A stretch of DNA of 64,000 nt from Chondrilla cf. caribensis. Taxonomy: Eukaryota; Porifera; Demospongiae; Chondrillida; Chondrillidae. The position numbers and the translations under genes are program-made. Shown here piece after piece: positions 1 through 13,000 of this stretch; position 1 is the first letter of the stretch; each line of letters opens with the position of its first letter. The notes beneath the pieces were generated by a model. That model had not been told where the DNA came from. It was given only the letters and a program-made list of their open reading frames with translations, and made no database searches. The stretch covers positions 2,501 through 66,500 of the forward strand of contig OZ026565.1 in NCBI GenBank assembly GCA_964020155.1, read 5' to 3'.

Positions 1-3000
1 TAAACTTTACCCTCTCATGCCGCTAAGTCTAACCCTAGCAGCCCCGCCCACTAAACTTTACCCTCTCATGCCGCTAAGTCTAACCCTAGCAGCCCCGCCC
101 ACTAAACTTTACCCTCTCATGCCGCTAAGTCTAACCCTAGCAGCCCCGCCCACTAAACTTTACCCTCTCATGCCGCTAAGTCTAACCCTAGCAGCCCCGC
201 CCACTAAACTTTACCCTCTCATGCCGCTAAGTCTAACCCTAGCAGCCCCGCCCACTAAACTTTACCCTCTCATGCCGCTAAGTCTAACCCTAGCAGCCCC
301 GCCCACTAAACTTTACCCTCTCATGCCGCTAAGTCTAACCCTAGCAGCCCCGCCCACTAAACTTTACCCTCTCATGCCGCTAAGTCTAACCCTAGCAGCC
401 CCGCCCACTAAACTTTACCCTCTCATGCCGCTAAGTCTAACCCTAGCAGCCCCGCCCACTAAACTTTACCCTCTCATGCCGCTAAGTCTAACCCTAGCAG
501 CCCCGCCCACTAAACTTTACCCTCTCATGCCGCTAAGTCTAACCCTAGCAGCCCCGCCCACTAAACTTTACCCTCTCATGCCGCTAAGTCTAACCCTAGC
601 AGCCCCGCCCACTAAACTTTACCCTCTCATGCCGCTAAGTCTAACCCTAGCAGCCCCGCCCACTAAACTTTACCCTCTCATGCCGCTAAGTCTAACCCTA
701 GCAGCCCCGCCCACTAAACTTTACCCTCTCATGCCGCTAAGTCTAACCCTAGCAGCCCCGCCCACTAAACTTTACCCTCTCATGCCGCTAAGTCTAACCC
801 TAGCAGCCCCGCCCACTAAACTTTACCCTCTCATGCCGCTAAGTCTAACCCTAGCAGCCCCGCCCACTAAACTTTACCCTCTCATGCCGCTAAGTCTAAC
901 CCTAGCAGCCCCGCCCACTAAACTTTACCCTCTCATGCCGCTAAGTCTAACCCTAGCAGCCCCGCCCACTAAACTTTACCCTCTCATGCCGCTAAGTCTA
1001 ACCCTAGCAGCCCCGCCCACTAAACTTTACCCTCTCATGCCGCTAAGTCTAACCCTAGCAGCCCCGCCCACTAAACTTTACCCTCTCATGCCGCTAAGTC
1101 TAACCCTAGCAGCCCCGCCCACTAAACTTTACCCTCTCATGCCGCTAAGTCTAACCCTAGCAGCCCCGCCCACTAAACTTTACCCTCTCATGCCGCTAAG
1201 TCTAACCCTAGCAGCCCCGCCCACTAAACTTTACCCTCTCATGCCGCTAAGTCTAACCCTAGCAGCCCCGCCCACTAAACTTTACCCTCTCATGCCGCTA
1301 AGTCTAACCCTAGCAGCCCCGCCCACTAAACTTTACCCTCTCATGCCGCTAAGTCTAACCCTAGCAGCCCCGCCCACTAAACTTTACCCTCTCATGCCGC
1401 TAAGTCTAACCCTAGCAGCCCCGCCCACTAAACTTTACCCTCTCATGCCGCTAAGTCTAACCCTAGCAGCCCCGCCCACTAAACTTTACCCTCTCATGCC
1501 GCTAAGTCTAACCCTAGCAGCCCCGCCCACTAAACTTTACCCTCTCATGCCGCTAAGTCTAACCCTAGCAGCCCCGCCCACTAAACTTTACCCTCTCATG
1601 CCGCTAAGTCTAACCCTAGCAGCCCCGCCCACTAAACTTTACCCTCTCATGCCGCTAAGTCTAACCCTAGCAGCCCCGCCCACTAAACTTTACCCTCTCA
1701 TGCCGCTAAGTCTAACCCTAGCAGCCCCGCCCACTAAACTTTACCCTCTCATGCCGCTAAGTCTAACCCTAGCAGCCCCGCCCACTAAACTTTACCCTCT
1801 CATGCCGCTAAGTCTAACCCTAGCAGCCCCGCCCACTAAACTTTACCCTCTCATGCCGCTAAGTCTAACCCTAGCAGCCCCGCCCACTAAACTTTACCCT
1901 CTCATGCCGCTAAGTCTAACCCTAGCAGCCCCGCCCACTAAACTTTACCCTCTCATGCCGCTAAGTCTAACCCTAGCAGCCCCGCCCACTAAACTTTACC
2001 CTCTCATGCCGCTAAGTCTAACCCTAGCAGCCCCGCCCACTAAACTTTACCCTCTCATGCCGCTAAGTCTAACCCTAGCAGCCCCGCCCACTAAACTTTA
2101 CCCTCTCATGCCGCTAAGTCTAACCCTAGCAGCCCCGCCCACTAAACTTTACCCTCTCATGCCGCTAAGTCTAACCCTAGCAGCCCCGCCCACTAAACTT
2201 TACCCTCTCATGCCGCTAAGTCTAACCCTAGCAGCCCCGCCCACTAAACTTTACCCTCTCATGCCGCTAAGTCTAACCCTAGCAGCCCCGCCCACTAAAC
2301 TTTACCCTCTCATGCCGCTAAGTCTAACCCTAGCAGCCCCGCCCACTAAACTTTACCCTCTCATGCCGCTAAGTCTAACCCTAGCAGCCCCGCCCACTAA
2401 ACTTTACCCTCTCATGCCGCTAAGTCTAACCCTAGCAGCCCCGCCCACTAAACTTTACCCTCTCATGCCGCTAAGTCTAACCCTAGCAGCCCCGCCCACT
2501 AAACTTTACCCTCTCATGCCGCTAAGTCTAACCCTAGCAGCCCCGCCCACTAAACTTTACCCTCTCATGCCGCTAAGTCTAACCCTAGCAGCCCCGCCCA
2601 CTAAACTTTACCCTCTCATGCCGCTAAGTCTAACCCTAGCAGCCCCGCCCACTAAACTTTACCCTCTCATGCCGCTAAGTCTAACCCTAGCAGCCCCGCC
2701 CACTAAACTTTACCCTCTCATGCCGCTAAGTCTAACCCTAGCAGCCCCGCCCACTAAACTTTACCCTCTCATGCCGCTAAGTCTAACCCTAGCAGCCCCG
2801 CCCACTAAACTTTACCCTCTCATGCCGCTAAGTCTAACCCTAGCAGCCCCGCCCACTAAACTTTACCCTCTCATGCCGCTAAGTCTAACCCTAGCAGCCC
2901 CGCCCACTAAACTTTACCCTCTCATGCCGCTAAGTCTAACCCTAGCAGCCCCGCCCACTAAACTTTACCCTCTCATGCCGCTAAGTCTAACCCTAGCAGC

Positions 3001-3723
3001 CCCGCCCACTAAACTTTACCCTCTCATGCCGCTAAGTCTAACCCTAGCAGCCCCGCCCACTAAACTTTACCCTCTCATGCCGCTAAGTCTAACCCTAGCA
3101 GCCCCGCCCACTAAACTTTACCCTCTCATGCCGCTAAGTCTAACCCTAGCAGCCCCGCCCACTAAACTTTACCCTCTCATGCCGCTAAGTCTAACCCTAG
3201 CAGCCCCGCCCACTAAACTTTACCCTCTCATGCCGCTAAGTCTAACCCTAGCAGCCCCGCCCACTAAACTTTACCCTCTCATGCCGCTAAGTCTAACCCT
3301 AGCAGCCCCGCCCACTAAACTTTACCCTCTCATGCCGCTAAGTCTAACCCTAGCAGCCCCGCCCACTAAACTTTACCCTCTCATGCCGCTAAGTCTAACC
3401 CTAGCAGCCCCGCCCACTAAACTTTACCCTCTCATGCCGCTAAGTCTAACCCTAGCAGCCCCGCCCACTAAACTTTACCCTCTCATGCCGCTAAGTCTAA
3501 CCCTAGCAGCCCCGCCCACTAAACTTTACCCTCTCATGCCGCTAAGTCTAACCCTAGCAGCCCCGCCCACTAAACTTTACCCTCTCATGCCGCTAAGTCT
3601 AACCCTAGCAGCCCCGCCCACTAAACTTTACCCTCTCATGCCGCTAAGTCTAACCCTAGCAGCCCCGCCCACTAAACTTTACCCTCTCATGCCGCTAAGT
3701 CTAACCCTAGCAGCCCCGCCCAC
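1..3723. repeat. 51-bp tandem satellite, 73 identical units
   Basis: The 51-bp unit starts taaactttaccctctcatgc and includes ctaaccctagcagccccgcc. It repeats 73 times with no difference that I can see. The 74th copy, from 3,724, decays after about 10 bases, which marks the right edge. The left edge lies outside the window. Each unit holds CTAACCCTA and TTTACCCTC, which resemble the C-rich strand of TTAGGG telomere repeats. The complementary strand has four runs of three or more G per unit. Because 51 is divisible by 3, one frame stays open for the whole array and reads a 17-residue repeat. I take that as a by-product of the period, not as a gene. A subtelomeric or pericentromeric satellite is an inference. 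Confidence 0.97.
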
Positions 3724-4719
3724 TAAACTTAACACTATAATGCTGATAAGGCTAGCCGCTGTCGATTCTCAATTCACAATACCCCTTGCAGGAATTCCAG
3801 CAGTTGAACATCTAAAAGAATCTTTTTGATTTCACTTGTGGTTTCTAAAATAAGGAAAAACTGATAAGCATTTTTTGGCTCAAACACTGATCCAATCTTT
3901 CCAAAACTTTTAGCACTCATAATTTACCTAGAACTGCAGGTTATGGACTGTTTACAAATATCTTGATGCATTTTATGTGGGTGTTATGAAAAAGGGTTTG
4001 AGTTAAGGGTCAATTTCAATCCTTCAAACCAACCCTTCAAACCAACCCTTCAGACCAACCCCCATGTGCGGAGGATGTAAGGATCAAGCATCTAAGCCAA
4101 AGTACAGATTCCTTCCAATGCATTTAAATCTACCTTGTAGGAAATCTTCAAATTTGCACCTAACTACACATATAGATAAATATATATATGTGACGTGCGC
4201 AGCGAAAATGTGTCCTAATCGATTTTTTCGAAAATTGCCATTTTGTTTCTATATTGAGATACGGGCATATTAGAGTCATTTTAGACTGTTTCCGCTTCCG
4301 TTTCTTTGATAGGCGCTGTGCCAGGAGCTTTTTTATATCACAGATCGGAATTAGCCATTTTGTGAGAGGAGCTGTTAAGTATTCTCACGTATTTTCCGTA
4401 TATTATTCCGGTTACGCAATATTATCAGTTTCAACTGGTTACCGAACAGCTGTTCCGAACATGAACATAGCAGATAGTCGATGACGTCAACTCCGTATCC
4501 AAGAAATAAAAATGGCGGCTTAACGCGTCCAAAGTTTTAAGTGGGTATATCTAACTAACCGAATTGAATTTAACATTCATATTCGCAGAGGATGTTCATC
4601 GAACGATACTTAATTGAATTGCCTAATAAAAAATATAGCGTCAAAATTTTCACAAATTGTTTATTCTGCATTTCCCACAAAGTTGACATGGACCGTTGGG
4701 ACACATTTTCGCTGCGCAT
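3724..4719. other. unique AT-rich stretch, no gene seen
   Basis: This sequence lies between the 51-bp array and the first 347-bp satellite array. Short open frames (at most about 107 codons) show no recognisable protein and no splice-supported structure. It contains three copies of a 13-bp motif (ccttcaaaccaac-like) at 4,020-4,062 and the left arm of an inverted repeat. I see nothing else here. Confidence 0.6.
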
Positions 4720-4732
4720 GTCACATATATAT
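4182..4732. repeat. 34-bp inverted repeat pair flanking about 480 bp
   Basis: The arms are 4,182-4,215 and 4,699-4,732. The right arm is the reverse complement of the left with one mismatch; the shared core is GCGCAGCGAAAATGTGTCC. The arms enclose AT-rich DNA with no coding potential, which would fit a MITE-like non-autonomous element. I see no clear target-site duplication. The right arm runs into the first diverged satellite monomer, so the second arm may belong to that boundary. Confidence 0.5.
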
Positions 4733-7700
4733 GAATACAAAAGTATACACATTTTTAAATGTGGCACAAGGTCACTGAAGAGAATTTTTGGTCCACATCA
4801 AAATGCATCTTTTTTGCTCAGAAGGACCGTACTAGGTCCCGGAGTGATACTATGCATTTGGATTAGAACTATGATGCATCACGTGCACACAGGAGAGGCC
4901 GTGGTGACAACTTAAACAATTGACATCTTTTGGCTTGTCACCACGAGGATTATAGCGCAATCAGGACAATCAGAATGCTTACCAAATTGTGTTGGTGAGT
5001 TAGGCATGGACACTAGGTAGCCCTTGGTGACCAGCAAAGAAATCTCAAATTGCTTAGGTGATCACCCAAGGCGTAATACACTTATATATGAATCTACATA
5101 CAAAGTATATACATTGGCAATAGGGGGAAATTTTGGTCGATGTCAAAATGCATCCTTTTTGCTATCAGAAGGTAGCTACCAGGTCCAGGAGTGTGTCTGT
5201 GCATTTGGATTTCAGCTATGATGCATCACGGGAACACAGGAGAGGCCGTGGTGACAAGACCAAAAATTGACATTTTTGGGCTTGTCACCACGAGGCTTAT
5301 AGCGCACTCAGGACAATCAGAATGCTTGCGAAATTGTGTTGGTGAGTTAGGCATGGACACTAGGTAGCCCTTGGTGACCAGCAAAGAAATCTTAAATTGC
5401 TTAGGTGATCACCCAAGGCGTAATACACTTATATATGAATCTACATACAAAGTATATACATTGGCAATAGGGGGAAATTTTGGTCGACATCAAAATGGAA
5501 CTTTTTGCTATCGGAAGGTAGCTACCAGGTCCAGGAGTGTGTCTGTGCATTTGGATTTCAGCTATGATGCATCACGTGCACACAGGAGAGGCCGTGGTGA
5601 CAAGACCAAAAATTGACATTTTTTGGGCTTGTCACCACGAGGCTTATAGCGCACTCAGGACAATCAGAATGCTTGCGAAATTGTGTTGGTGAGTTAGGCA
5701 TGGACACTAGGTAGCCCTTGGTGACCAGCAAAGAAATCTCAAATTGCTTAGGTGATCACCACAAGGCGTATTACACGCATATATGAATGTACATACAAAG
5801 TATATACATTCTATTATATGTGGCACTGGGGGGAAATTTTGGTCGACATAAAAATGCATCCTTTTTGCTATCAGAAGGTAGCTACCAGGTCCAGGAGTGT
5901 GTCTGTGCATTTGGATTTCAGCTATGATGCATCACGTGCACACAGGAGAGGCCGTGGTGACAAGACCAAAAATTGACATTTTTTGGGCTTGTCACCACGA
6001 GGCTTATAGCGCACTCAGGACAATCGGAATGCTTGCGAAATTGTGTTAGTGAGTTAGGCATGGACACTAGGTAGCCCTTGGTGACCAGCAAAGAAATCTC
6101 AAATTGCTTAGGTGATCACCACAAGGCGTAATACACGCATATATGAATGTACATACAAAGTATATACATTCTATTATATGTGGCACTGGGGGGAAATTTT
6201 GGTCGACATCAAAATACAACTTTTTGCTATCAGAAGGTAGCTACCAGGTCCAGGAGTGTGTCTGTGCATTTGGATTTCAGCTATGATGCATCACGTGCAC
6301 ACAGGAGAGGCCGTGGTGACAAGACCAAAAATTGACATTTTTTGGGCTTGTCACCACAAGGCTTATAGCGCACTCAGGACAATCAGAATGCTTACGAAAT
6401 TGTCTTGGTGAGTTAGGCATGGACACTAGGTAGCCCATGGTGACCAGCAAAGAAATCTCAAATTGTTTAGGTGATCACCCAAGGCGTAATACACTTATAT
6501 ATGAATCTACATACAAAGTATATACATTGGCAATAGGGGGAAATTTTGGTCGACATCAAAATGCATCCTTTTTGCTATCAGAAGGTAGCTACCAGGTCCA
6601 GGAGTGTGTCTGTACATTTGGATTTCAGCTATAATGCATCACGTGTACACAGGAGAGGCCGTGGTGACAAGACCAAAAATTGACATTTTTTGGGCTTGTC
6701 ACCACGAGGCTTATAGTGCACTCAGGACAATCAGAATGCTTACCAAATTGTGTTGGTGAGTTAGGCATGGACACTAGGTAGCCCTTGGTGACCAGAAAAG
6801 AAATCTCAAACTGCTTAGGTGATCACCCAAGGTGTAATACACTTATATATGAATCTACATACAAAGTATATACATTGGCAATAGGGGGAAATTTTGGTCG
6901 ACATCAAAATGCATCCTTTTTGCTATCAGAAGGTAGCTACCAGGTCCAGGAGTGTGTCTGTGCATTTGGATTTCAGCTATGATGCATCACGTGCACACAG
7001 GAGAGGCCGTGGTGACAAGACCAAAAATTGACATTTTTTGGGCTTGTCACCACGAGGCTTATAGCGCACTCAGGACAATATCAGAATGCTTACGAAATTG
7101 TGTTGGTGAGTTAGGCATGGACACTAGGTAGCCCTTGGTGACCAGCAAAGAAATCTCAAATTGCTTAGGTGATCACCACAAGGCGTAATACACGCATATA
7201 TGAATCTACATACAAAGTATATACATTGGCAATAGGGGGAAATTTTGGTTGACATCAAAATGCATCTTTTTGCTATCAGAAGGTAGCTACCAGGTCCAGG
7301 AGTGTGTCTGTGCATTTGGATTTCAGCTATGATGCATCACGTGCACACAGGAGAGGCCGTGGTGACAAGACCAAAAATTGACATTTTTTGGGCTTGTCAC
7401 CACGAGGCTTATAGCGCACTCAGGACAATCAGAATGCTTACGAAATTGTGTTGGAGAGTTTGGCATGGACACTGGGTAGCCCTTGGTGACCAGAAAAGAA
7501 ATCTCAAATTGCTTAGGTGATCACCACAAGGCGTATTACACGCATATATGAATGTACATACAAAGTATATACATTCTATTATATGTGGCACTGGGGGGAA
7601 ATTTTGGTCGACATCAAAATGCATCCTTTTTGCTATCAGAAGGTAGCTACTAGGCCCAGGAGTGTGTCTGTGCAATTGGATTAGAGCTCTGATGCATCAC

Positions 7701-7867
7701 GTGCACACAGGAGAGGCTGTGGTGACAACTCAAGAAATTGACATTTTTTGGCTTGTCACCACGAGGCTTATAACGCACTGAGGACAATCAGAATGCGTAC
7801 GGAATTGTGTTGATTCATGAGTTTGGCATGGACACTGGGTAGCCCTTGGTGACCAGACAAGAAATTG
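4720..7867 (+). repeat. 347/358-bp satellite, array A (about 9 monomers)
   Basis: These are tandem monomers sharing landmarks such as ggtgatcacc, gggggaaattttggtcgaca, atgcatcacgtgcacacagg and gcttgtcaccacgaggc. Spacing is about 347 bp for monomers with the short ttggcaataggggg segment and about 358 bp for those with the longer ttctattatatgtggcactg segment. The first monomer (to about 5,000) is clearly more diverged, as expected at an array edge. Short open frames of about 65-88 codons recur on both strands but change ends from copy to copy, so I do not call them genes. Confidence 0.95.
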
Positions 7868-8515
7868 TTACTCGATACTCTCCCATACATTGAAAAAATT
7901 GAAAAAATATTAAGCACCTTCCAATGTAACTGAAGTTAAGGGTCACCTATTGAGATGGGAATTGTTTCAAAAGTTAGCTCACGTCCCCAGCTAGGTCTGT
8001 CTGAAATATCAAATTGACACGCCCCCTCCCCCATGAGCTATGCAAAAAGGTGCTTAGCGTTTTATCTCCTATACTCTCCCATACATTGAAAAAATATTAA
8101 GCACCTTCCAATGTAGCTGGGGTTACGTGTCATCTATTGAGATGGGAATTGTTTCAGAAGTTAGTTCACGTCCCTGCCTAGATCTGTCTAAAATATCAAG
8201 TTGACACGCCCCCTCCCCCATGAGCTATGCAAAAAGGTGCTTAGCGTTTTATCTCCTATACTCTCCCATACATTGAAAAAATATTAAGCACCTTCCAATG
8301 TAACTGGAGTTACGGGTCACCTATTGAAATGGGAATTGTTTCAGAAGTTAGTTCACGTCCCTAGCTAGGTCTGTCTAAAATATCAAGTTGACACGCCCCC
8401 TCTCTAATGAGCTATGAAAAAAGGTGCTTAGCGTTTTATCTCCTATACTCTCCCATACATTGAAAAAAAATATTAAGCACCTTCCAATGTAACTGGAGTT
8501 ACGGGTCACCTATTG
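7868..8515 (+). repeat. 187-bp tandem repeat, about 3.5 copies
   Basis: The unit carries gacacgccccctcccccatg, gagctatgcaaaaaggtgct, tagcgttttatctcctatac and tcccatacattgaaaaaata. It recurs at about 8,016, 8,203 and 8,390. It begins where a satellite monomer breaks off after tggtgaccagacaagaaatt and ends abruptly at spacer copy 1. The same family occurs at 28,326-29,448. I see no coding potential. Confidence 0.93.
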
Positions 8516-10094
8516 AGACCTTCTTGATATCTTCTCTTTGCAGAGGAATACTGCTATGTCCCTTACAGTGTTCGCGCATTCTCCGACGAAGTTTCTATCA
8601 CAGGAAAGCAATAATACACATACAGTCTGGAATGTAGGAAAACTTTACATACCCTCGGGTTTTATAGTATTAAAAACTGAAGACTTTGTAAAGCTCCCTC
8701 GCCGTAGCTACGAGCTACGTAGCTCCACCATCTTCGAGTATATTCGAATTTAGGAAATACTGCAACATCATATAATATGCATTCCTACGCGTAACCACTA
8801 CAGTGAATTTATATTATTTCTATTGTGCGAACAAAATGGCCGATTTCAAAACGCCGACAATTAGGATTTGGGCTAGAATTTGAGCGCAAAGACTTCAATG
8901 AGCTTTAAATCTTCACCGAAGGTTCTTCTAAACCTATTAGAGACGATCAAGTGATTCGAGTGCCTGTGGGTAGCCTATTCTCCGAATTGAACATTGAGGG
9001 CAACTTTAAATAGCGCAGATAATAATAATAAAATAGATAGGTCACGGTGGCGGGGTGGTCAGGTGACACGACTCTAGGCTCCAGGTCGCGGGTTCGAATC
9101 CTCAAAAGGACGGTTTTTTTCTCTGAAAAAAAATAGCTCACTTCCTGGTGGTCAGTCGCATACTCTCTACAAAGAAACGTAGGGGGGAGCTTTGGGACTC
9201 GCGGCTGACCTCCCAGCTAGAATAGTGTCTTCTGCATTTGTGGAATGACGCAAGTACACAGTCTCTGTGGAAAGTCCCTGTGAAGCTCTACATATATAGG
9301 TGTCTTTGACCCTGAGTGGGTGACTTTTTTATGAATTACAAATCCGACAATTTCTTCATTTCATTAATGTGATCATTATAATACAGTATTTTGATACTTG
9401 AACAAATTATGAACAACATAAGGTTGGAAAGAGTGAAAGCTATTGCTACACCCACGTACTACCATTTTAACTAATATTTATTATGTAATTATGTGTTTAT
9501 TTTAATTGTCAATAACGAGTATCTATGGCCTAAATAAGTATACCCAACTTAACCTAAGTGACAGTCGATTAGAATAGAGGGAATGGGTATTTCCTGTGAA
9601 TGTGTAAAAGGGGTGGGTCCTGTATTGATGTTACGGCGTTAAAATCAAGATGCTGATTGTCCCACATGTAGTTAAATTTGATATTAATTTTAACAAAGCC
9701 AAAAGGTTTCAAAATGAAAGTATGTCAGTCACCTTTATCAGTTTGTATCGTATGTTTGCAACAATTTCAACTGAGGAATAATATGACTGAATCAACTTTT
9801 TGCATTTTATTAATAAGTAGAATGGTAAATTCAAAAGTTCTCAATTCTTGTTACTGCCAATGCAAAGAACTGTGATATTTCTCTGGAAGTGTTTGGAGAA
9901 GACCTGCAGGAAGGCAAGAGCAGAGCATTCACACTTTACATACCAGCTACAGGTATGCACCTAGTGACCCTCTCACCTCAGTCCTTCAATACTGTCCTAC
10001 TAAACAGTTTGGAGAAGTACCTCTGGAGAGATAAAAATATGTTCACAACAATTTGACTATTTCAGTGGACACAGCTGACCTGTCCTGAATCACA
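8516..10094 (+). repeat. spacer block, copy 1 (5'-truncated)
   Basis: This block is nearly identical to 30,480-32,023 and, over most of its length, to 35,735-36,962. It contains an exon-like piece after the acceptor-like ttctctttgcag (about 8,541), which in one frame reads EYCYVPYSVRAFSDEV and soon stops. It also contains the SINE-like segment at 9,040. Near the right end a second exon-like piece reads CDISLEVFGEDLQEGKSRAF and ends at 9,952 with the donor-like AG|GTATGC. No continuous gene can be built, so I treat the pieces as possible relics of a captured or duplicated host gene. The block passes directly into satellite array B at tcacag/gtccagg. Confidence 0.85.
9040..9120 (+). mobile_element. 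tRNA-derived SINE-like segment, copy 1
   Basis: The segment has a perfect B box (GGTTCGAATCC), an A box-like stretch (TGGCGGGGTGG here, TGGCTGAGTGG in copy 3) and a T run just downstream, which is the layout of a Pol III unit. The anticodon and T arms do not pair properly as a tRNA, so this is a tRNA-related (Leu/Ser-like) SINE head and not a working tRNA gene. It sits at the same place in all three spacer copies, so it was carried by block duplication and did not insert three times. Confidence 0.5.
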
Positions 10095-13000
10095 GGTCCA
10101 GGAGTGTGTCTGTGCATTCGGATTTCAGCTACGATGCATCACGTGCACACAGGAGAGGCCGTGGTGAAAACTCAAAAAATTGACATTTTTTGGTTTGTCA
10201 CCACGAGGCTTATAGCGCACTCAGGACAATCAGAATGCTTACGAAATTGGGTTGGTGAGTTAGGCATGGACACTAGGTAGCCCTTGGTGAACAGAAAAGA
10301 AATCTCAAATTGCTTAGGTGATCACCACAAGGCGTAATACACTTATATATGAATCTACATTCAAAGTATTATACATTGGCAATAGGGGGAAATTTTGGTC
10401 GACATCAAAATACAACTTTTTGCTATCAGAAGGTAGCTACCAGGTCCAGGAGTGTGTCTGTGCATTTGGATTTCAGCTATGATGCATCACGTGCACACAG
10501 GAGAGGCCGTGGTGACAAGACCAAAAATTGACATTTTTTGGGCTTGTCACCACGAGGCTTATAGCGCACTCAGGACAATCAGAATGCTTACGAAATTGTG
10601 TTGGTGAGTTAGGCATAGACACTAGGTAGCCCTTGGTGACCAGATAAGAAATCTCAAATTGCTTAGGTGATCACCCAAGGCGTAATACAATTATATATGA
10701 ATCTACATACAAAGTATGTACATTGGCAATAGGGGGAAATTTTGGTCGACATCAAAATACAACTTTTTGCTATCAGAAGGTAGCTACCAGGTCCAGGAGT
10801 GTGTCTGTGCATTTGGATTTCAGCTATGATGCATCACGTGCACACAGGAGAGGCCGTGGTGACAAGACCAAAAATTGACATTTTTTGGGCTTGTCACCAC
10901 GAGGCTTATAGTGCACTCAGGACAATCAGAATGCTTACGAAATTGTCTTGGCGAGTTAGGCATGGACACTAGGTAGCCCTTGGTGACCAGCAAAGAAATC
11001 TCAAATTGCTTAGGTGATCACCCAAGGCGTAATACAATTATATATGAATCTACATACAAAGTATGTACATTGGCAATAGGGGGAAATTTTGGTCGACATC
11101 AAAATGCAACTTTTTGCTATCAGAAGGTAGCTACCAGGTCCAGGAGTGTGTCTGTGTATTTGGATTTCAGCTATGATGCATCACGGGAACACAGGAGAGG
11201 CCGTGGTGACAAGACCAAAAATTGACATTTTTTGGGCTTGTCACCACGAGGCTTATAGCGCACTCAAGACAATCAGAATGCTTACGAAATTGTGTTGGTG
11301 AGTTTGGCATGGACACTAGGTAGCTATTGGTGACCAGAAAAGAAATCTCAAATTGCTTAGGTGATCACCACAAGGCGTATTACACGCATATATGAATGTA
11401 CATACAAAGTATATACATTCTATTATATGTGGCACTGGGGGGAAATTTTGGTCGACATCAAAATGCATCCTTTTTGCTATCAGAAGGTAGCTACTAGGTC
11501 CAGGAGTGTGTCTGTGCAATTGGATTTGAGCTAAGATGCATCACGTGCACACAGGAGAGGCCGTGGTGACAACTCAAAAAATTGACATTTTTTGGCTTGT
11601 CACCACGAGGCTTATAACGCACTCAGGACAATCAGAATGCATACGAAATTGTGTTGGAGAGTTTGGTATGGACACTGGGTAGCCCTTGGTGAACAGAAAA
11701 GAAATCTCAAATTGCTTAGGTGATCACCACAAGGCGTATTACACGCATATATGAATCTACATACAAAGTATATACATTCTATTATATGTGGCACTGGGGG
11801 GAAATTTTGGTCGACATCAAAATGCATCCTTTTTGCTATCAGAAGGTAGCTACCAGGTCCAGAAGTGTGTCTGTGCAATTGGATTTGAGCTAAGATGCAT
11901 CACGTGCACACAGGAGAGGCCGTGGTGACAACTCAAAAAATTGACATTTTTTGGCTTGTCACCACGAGGCTTATAACGCACTCAGGACATCAGAATGCAT
12001 ACGAAATTGTGTTGGAGAGTTTGGTATGGACACTGGGTAGCCCTTGGTGAACAGAAAAGAAATCTCATATTGCTTAGGTGATCACCACAAGGCGTATTAC
12101 ACGCATATATGAATGTACATACAAAGTATATACATTCTATTATATGTGGCACTGGGGGGAAATTTTGGTCGACATCAAAATGCATCCTTTTTGCTATCAG
12201 AAGGTAGCTACTAGGTCCAGGAGTGTGTCTGTGCAATCGGATTTGAGCTAAGATGCATCACGTGCACACAGGAGAGGCCGTGGTGACAACTCAAAAAATT
12301 GACATTTTTTGGCTTGTCACCACGAGGCTTATAACGCACTCAGGACAATCAGAATGCATACGAAATTGTGTTGGAGAGTTTGGTATGGACACTGGGTAGC
12401 CCTTGGTGACCAGAAAAGAAATCTCATATTGCTTAGGTGATCACCACAAGGCGTATTACACGCATATATGAATGTACATACAAAGTATATACATTCTATT
12501 ATATGTGGCACTGGGGGGAAATTTTGGTCGACATCAAAATGCATCCTTTTTGCTATCAGAAGGTAGCTACCAGGTCCAGGAGTGTGTCTGTGCAATCGGA
12601 TTTGAGCTATGATGCATCACGTGCACACAGGAGAGGCCGTGGTGACAACTCAAAAAATTGACATTTTTTGGCTTGTCACCACGAGGCTTATAACGCACTC
12701 AGGACAATCAGAATGCTTACGAAATTGTGTTGGAGAGTTTGGTATGGACACTGGGTAGCCCTTGGTGACCAGCAAAGAAATCTCAAATTGCTTAGGTGAT
12801 CACCACAAGGCGTATTACACGCATATATGAATCTACATTCAAAGTATGTACATTGGCAATAGGGGGAAATTTTGGTCGACATCAAAATGCAACTTTTTGC
12901 TATCAGAAGGTAGCTACTAGGTCCAGGAGTGTGTCTGTGCATTTGGATTTGAGCTATGATGCATTACGTGCACACAGGAGAGGCCGTGGTGACAAGACCA

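Noticed and set aside
1..3723. True telomere
   Set aside because: There is no run of the bare hexamer. The telomere-like bases are only part of a 51-bp satellite unit.
17..3829. 1,270-codon open frame with a 17-residue repeat
   Set aside because: It follows from a 51-bp period divisible by 3. It has no upstream promoter or splice structure, no family match, and copies are identical at synonymous sites too.
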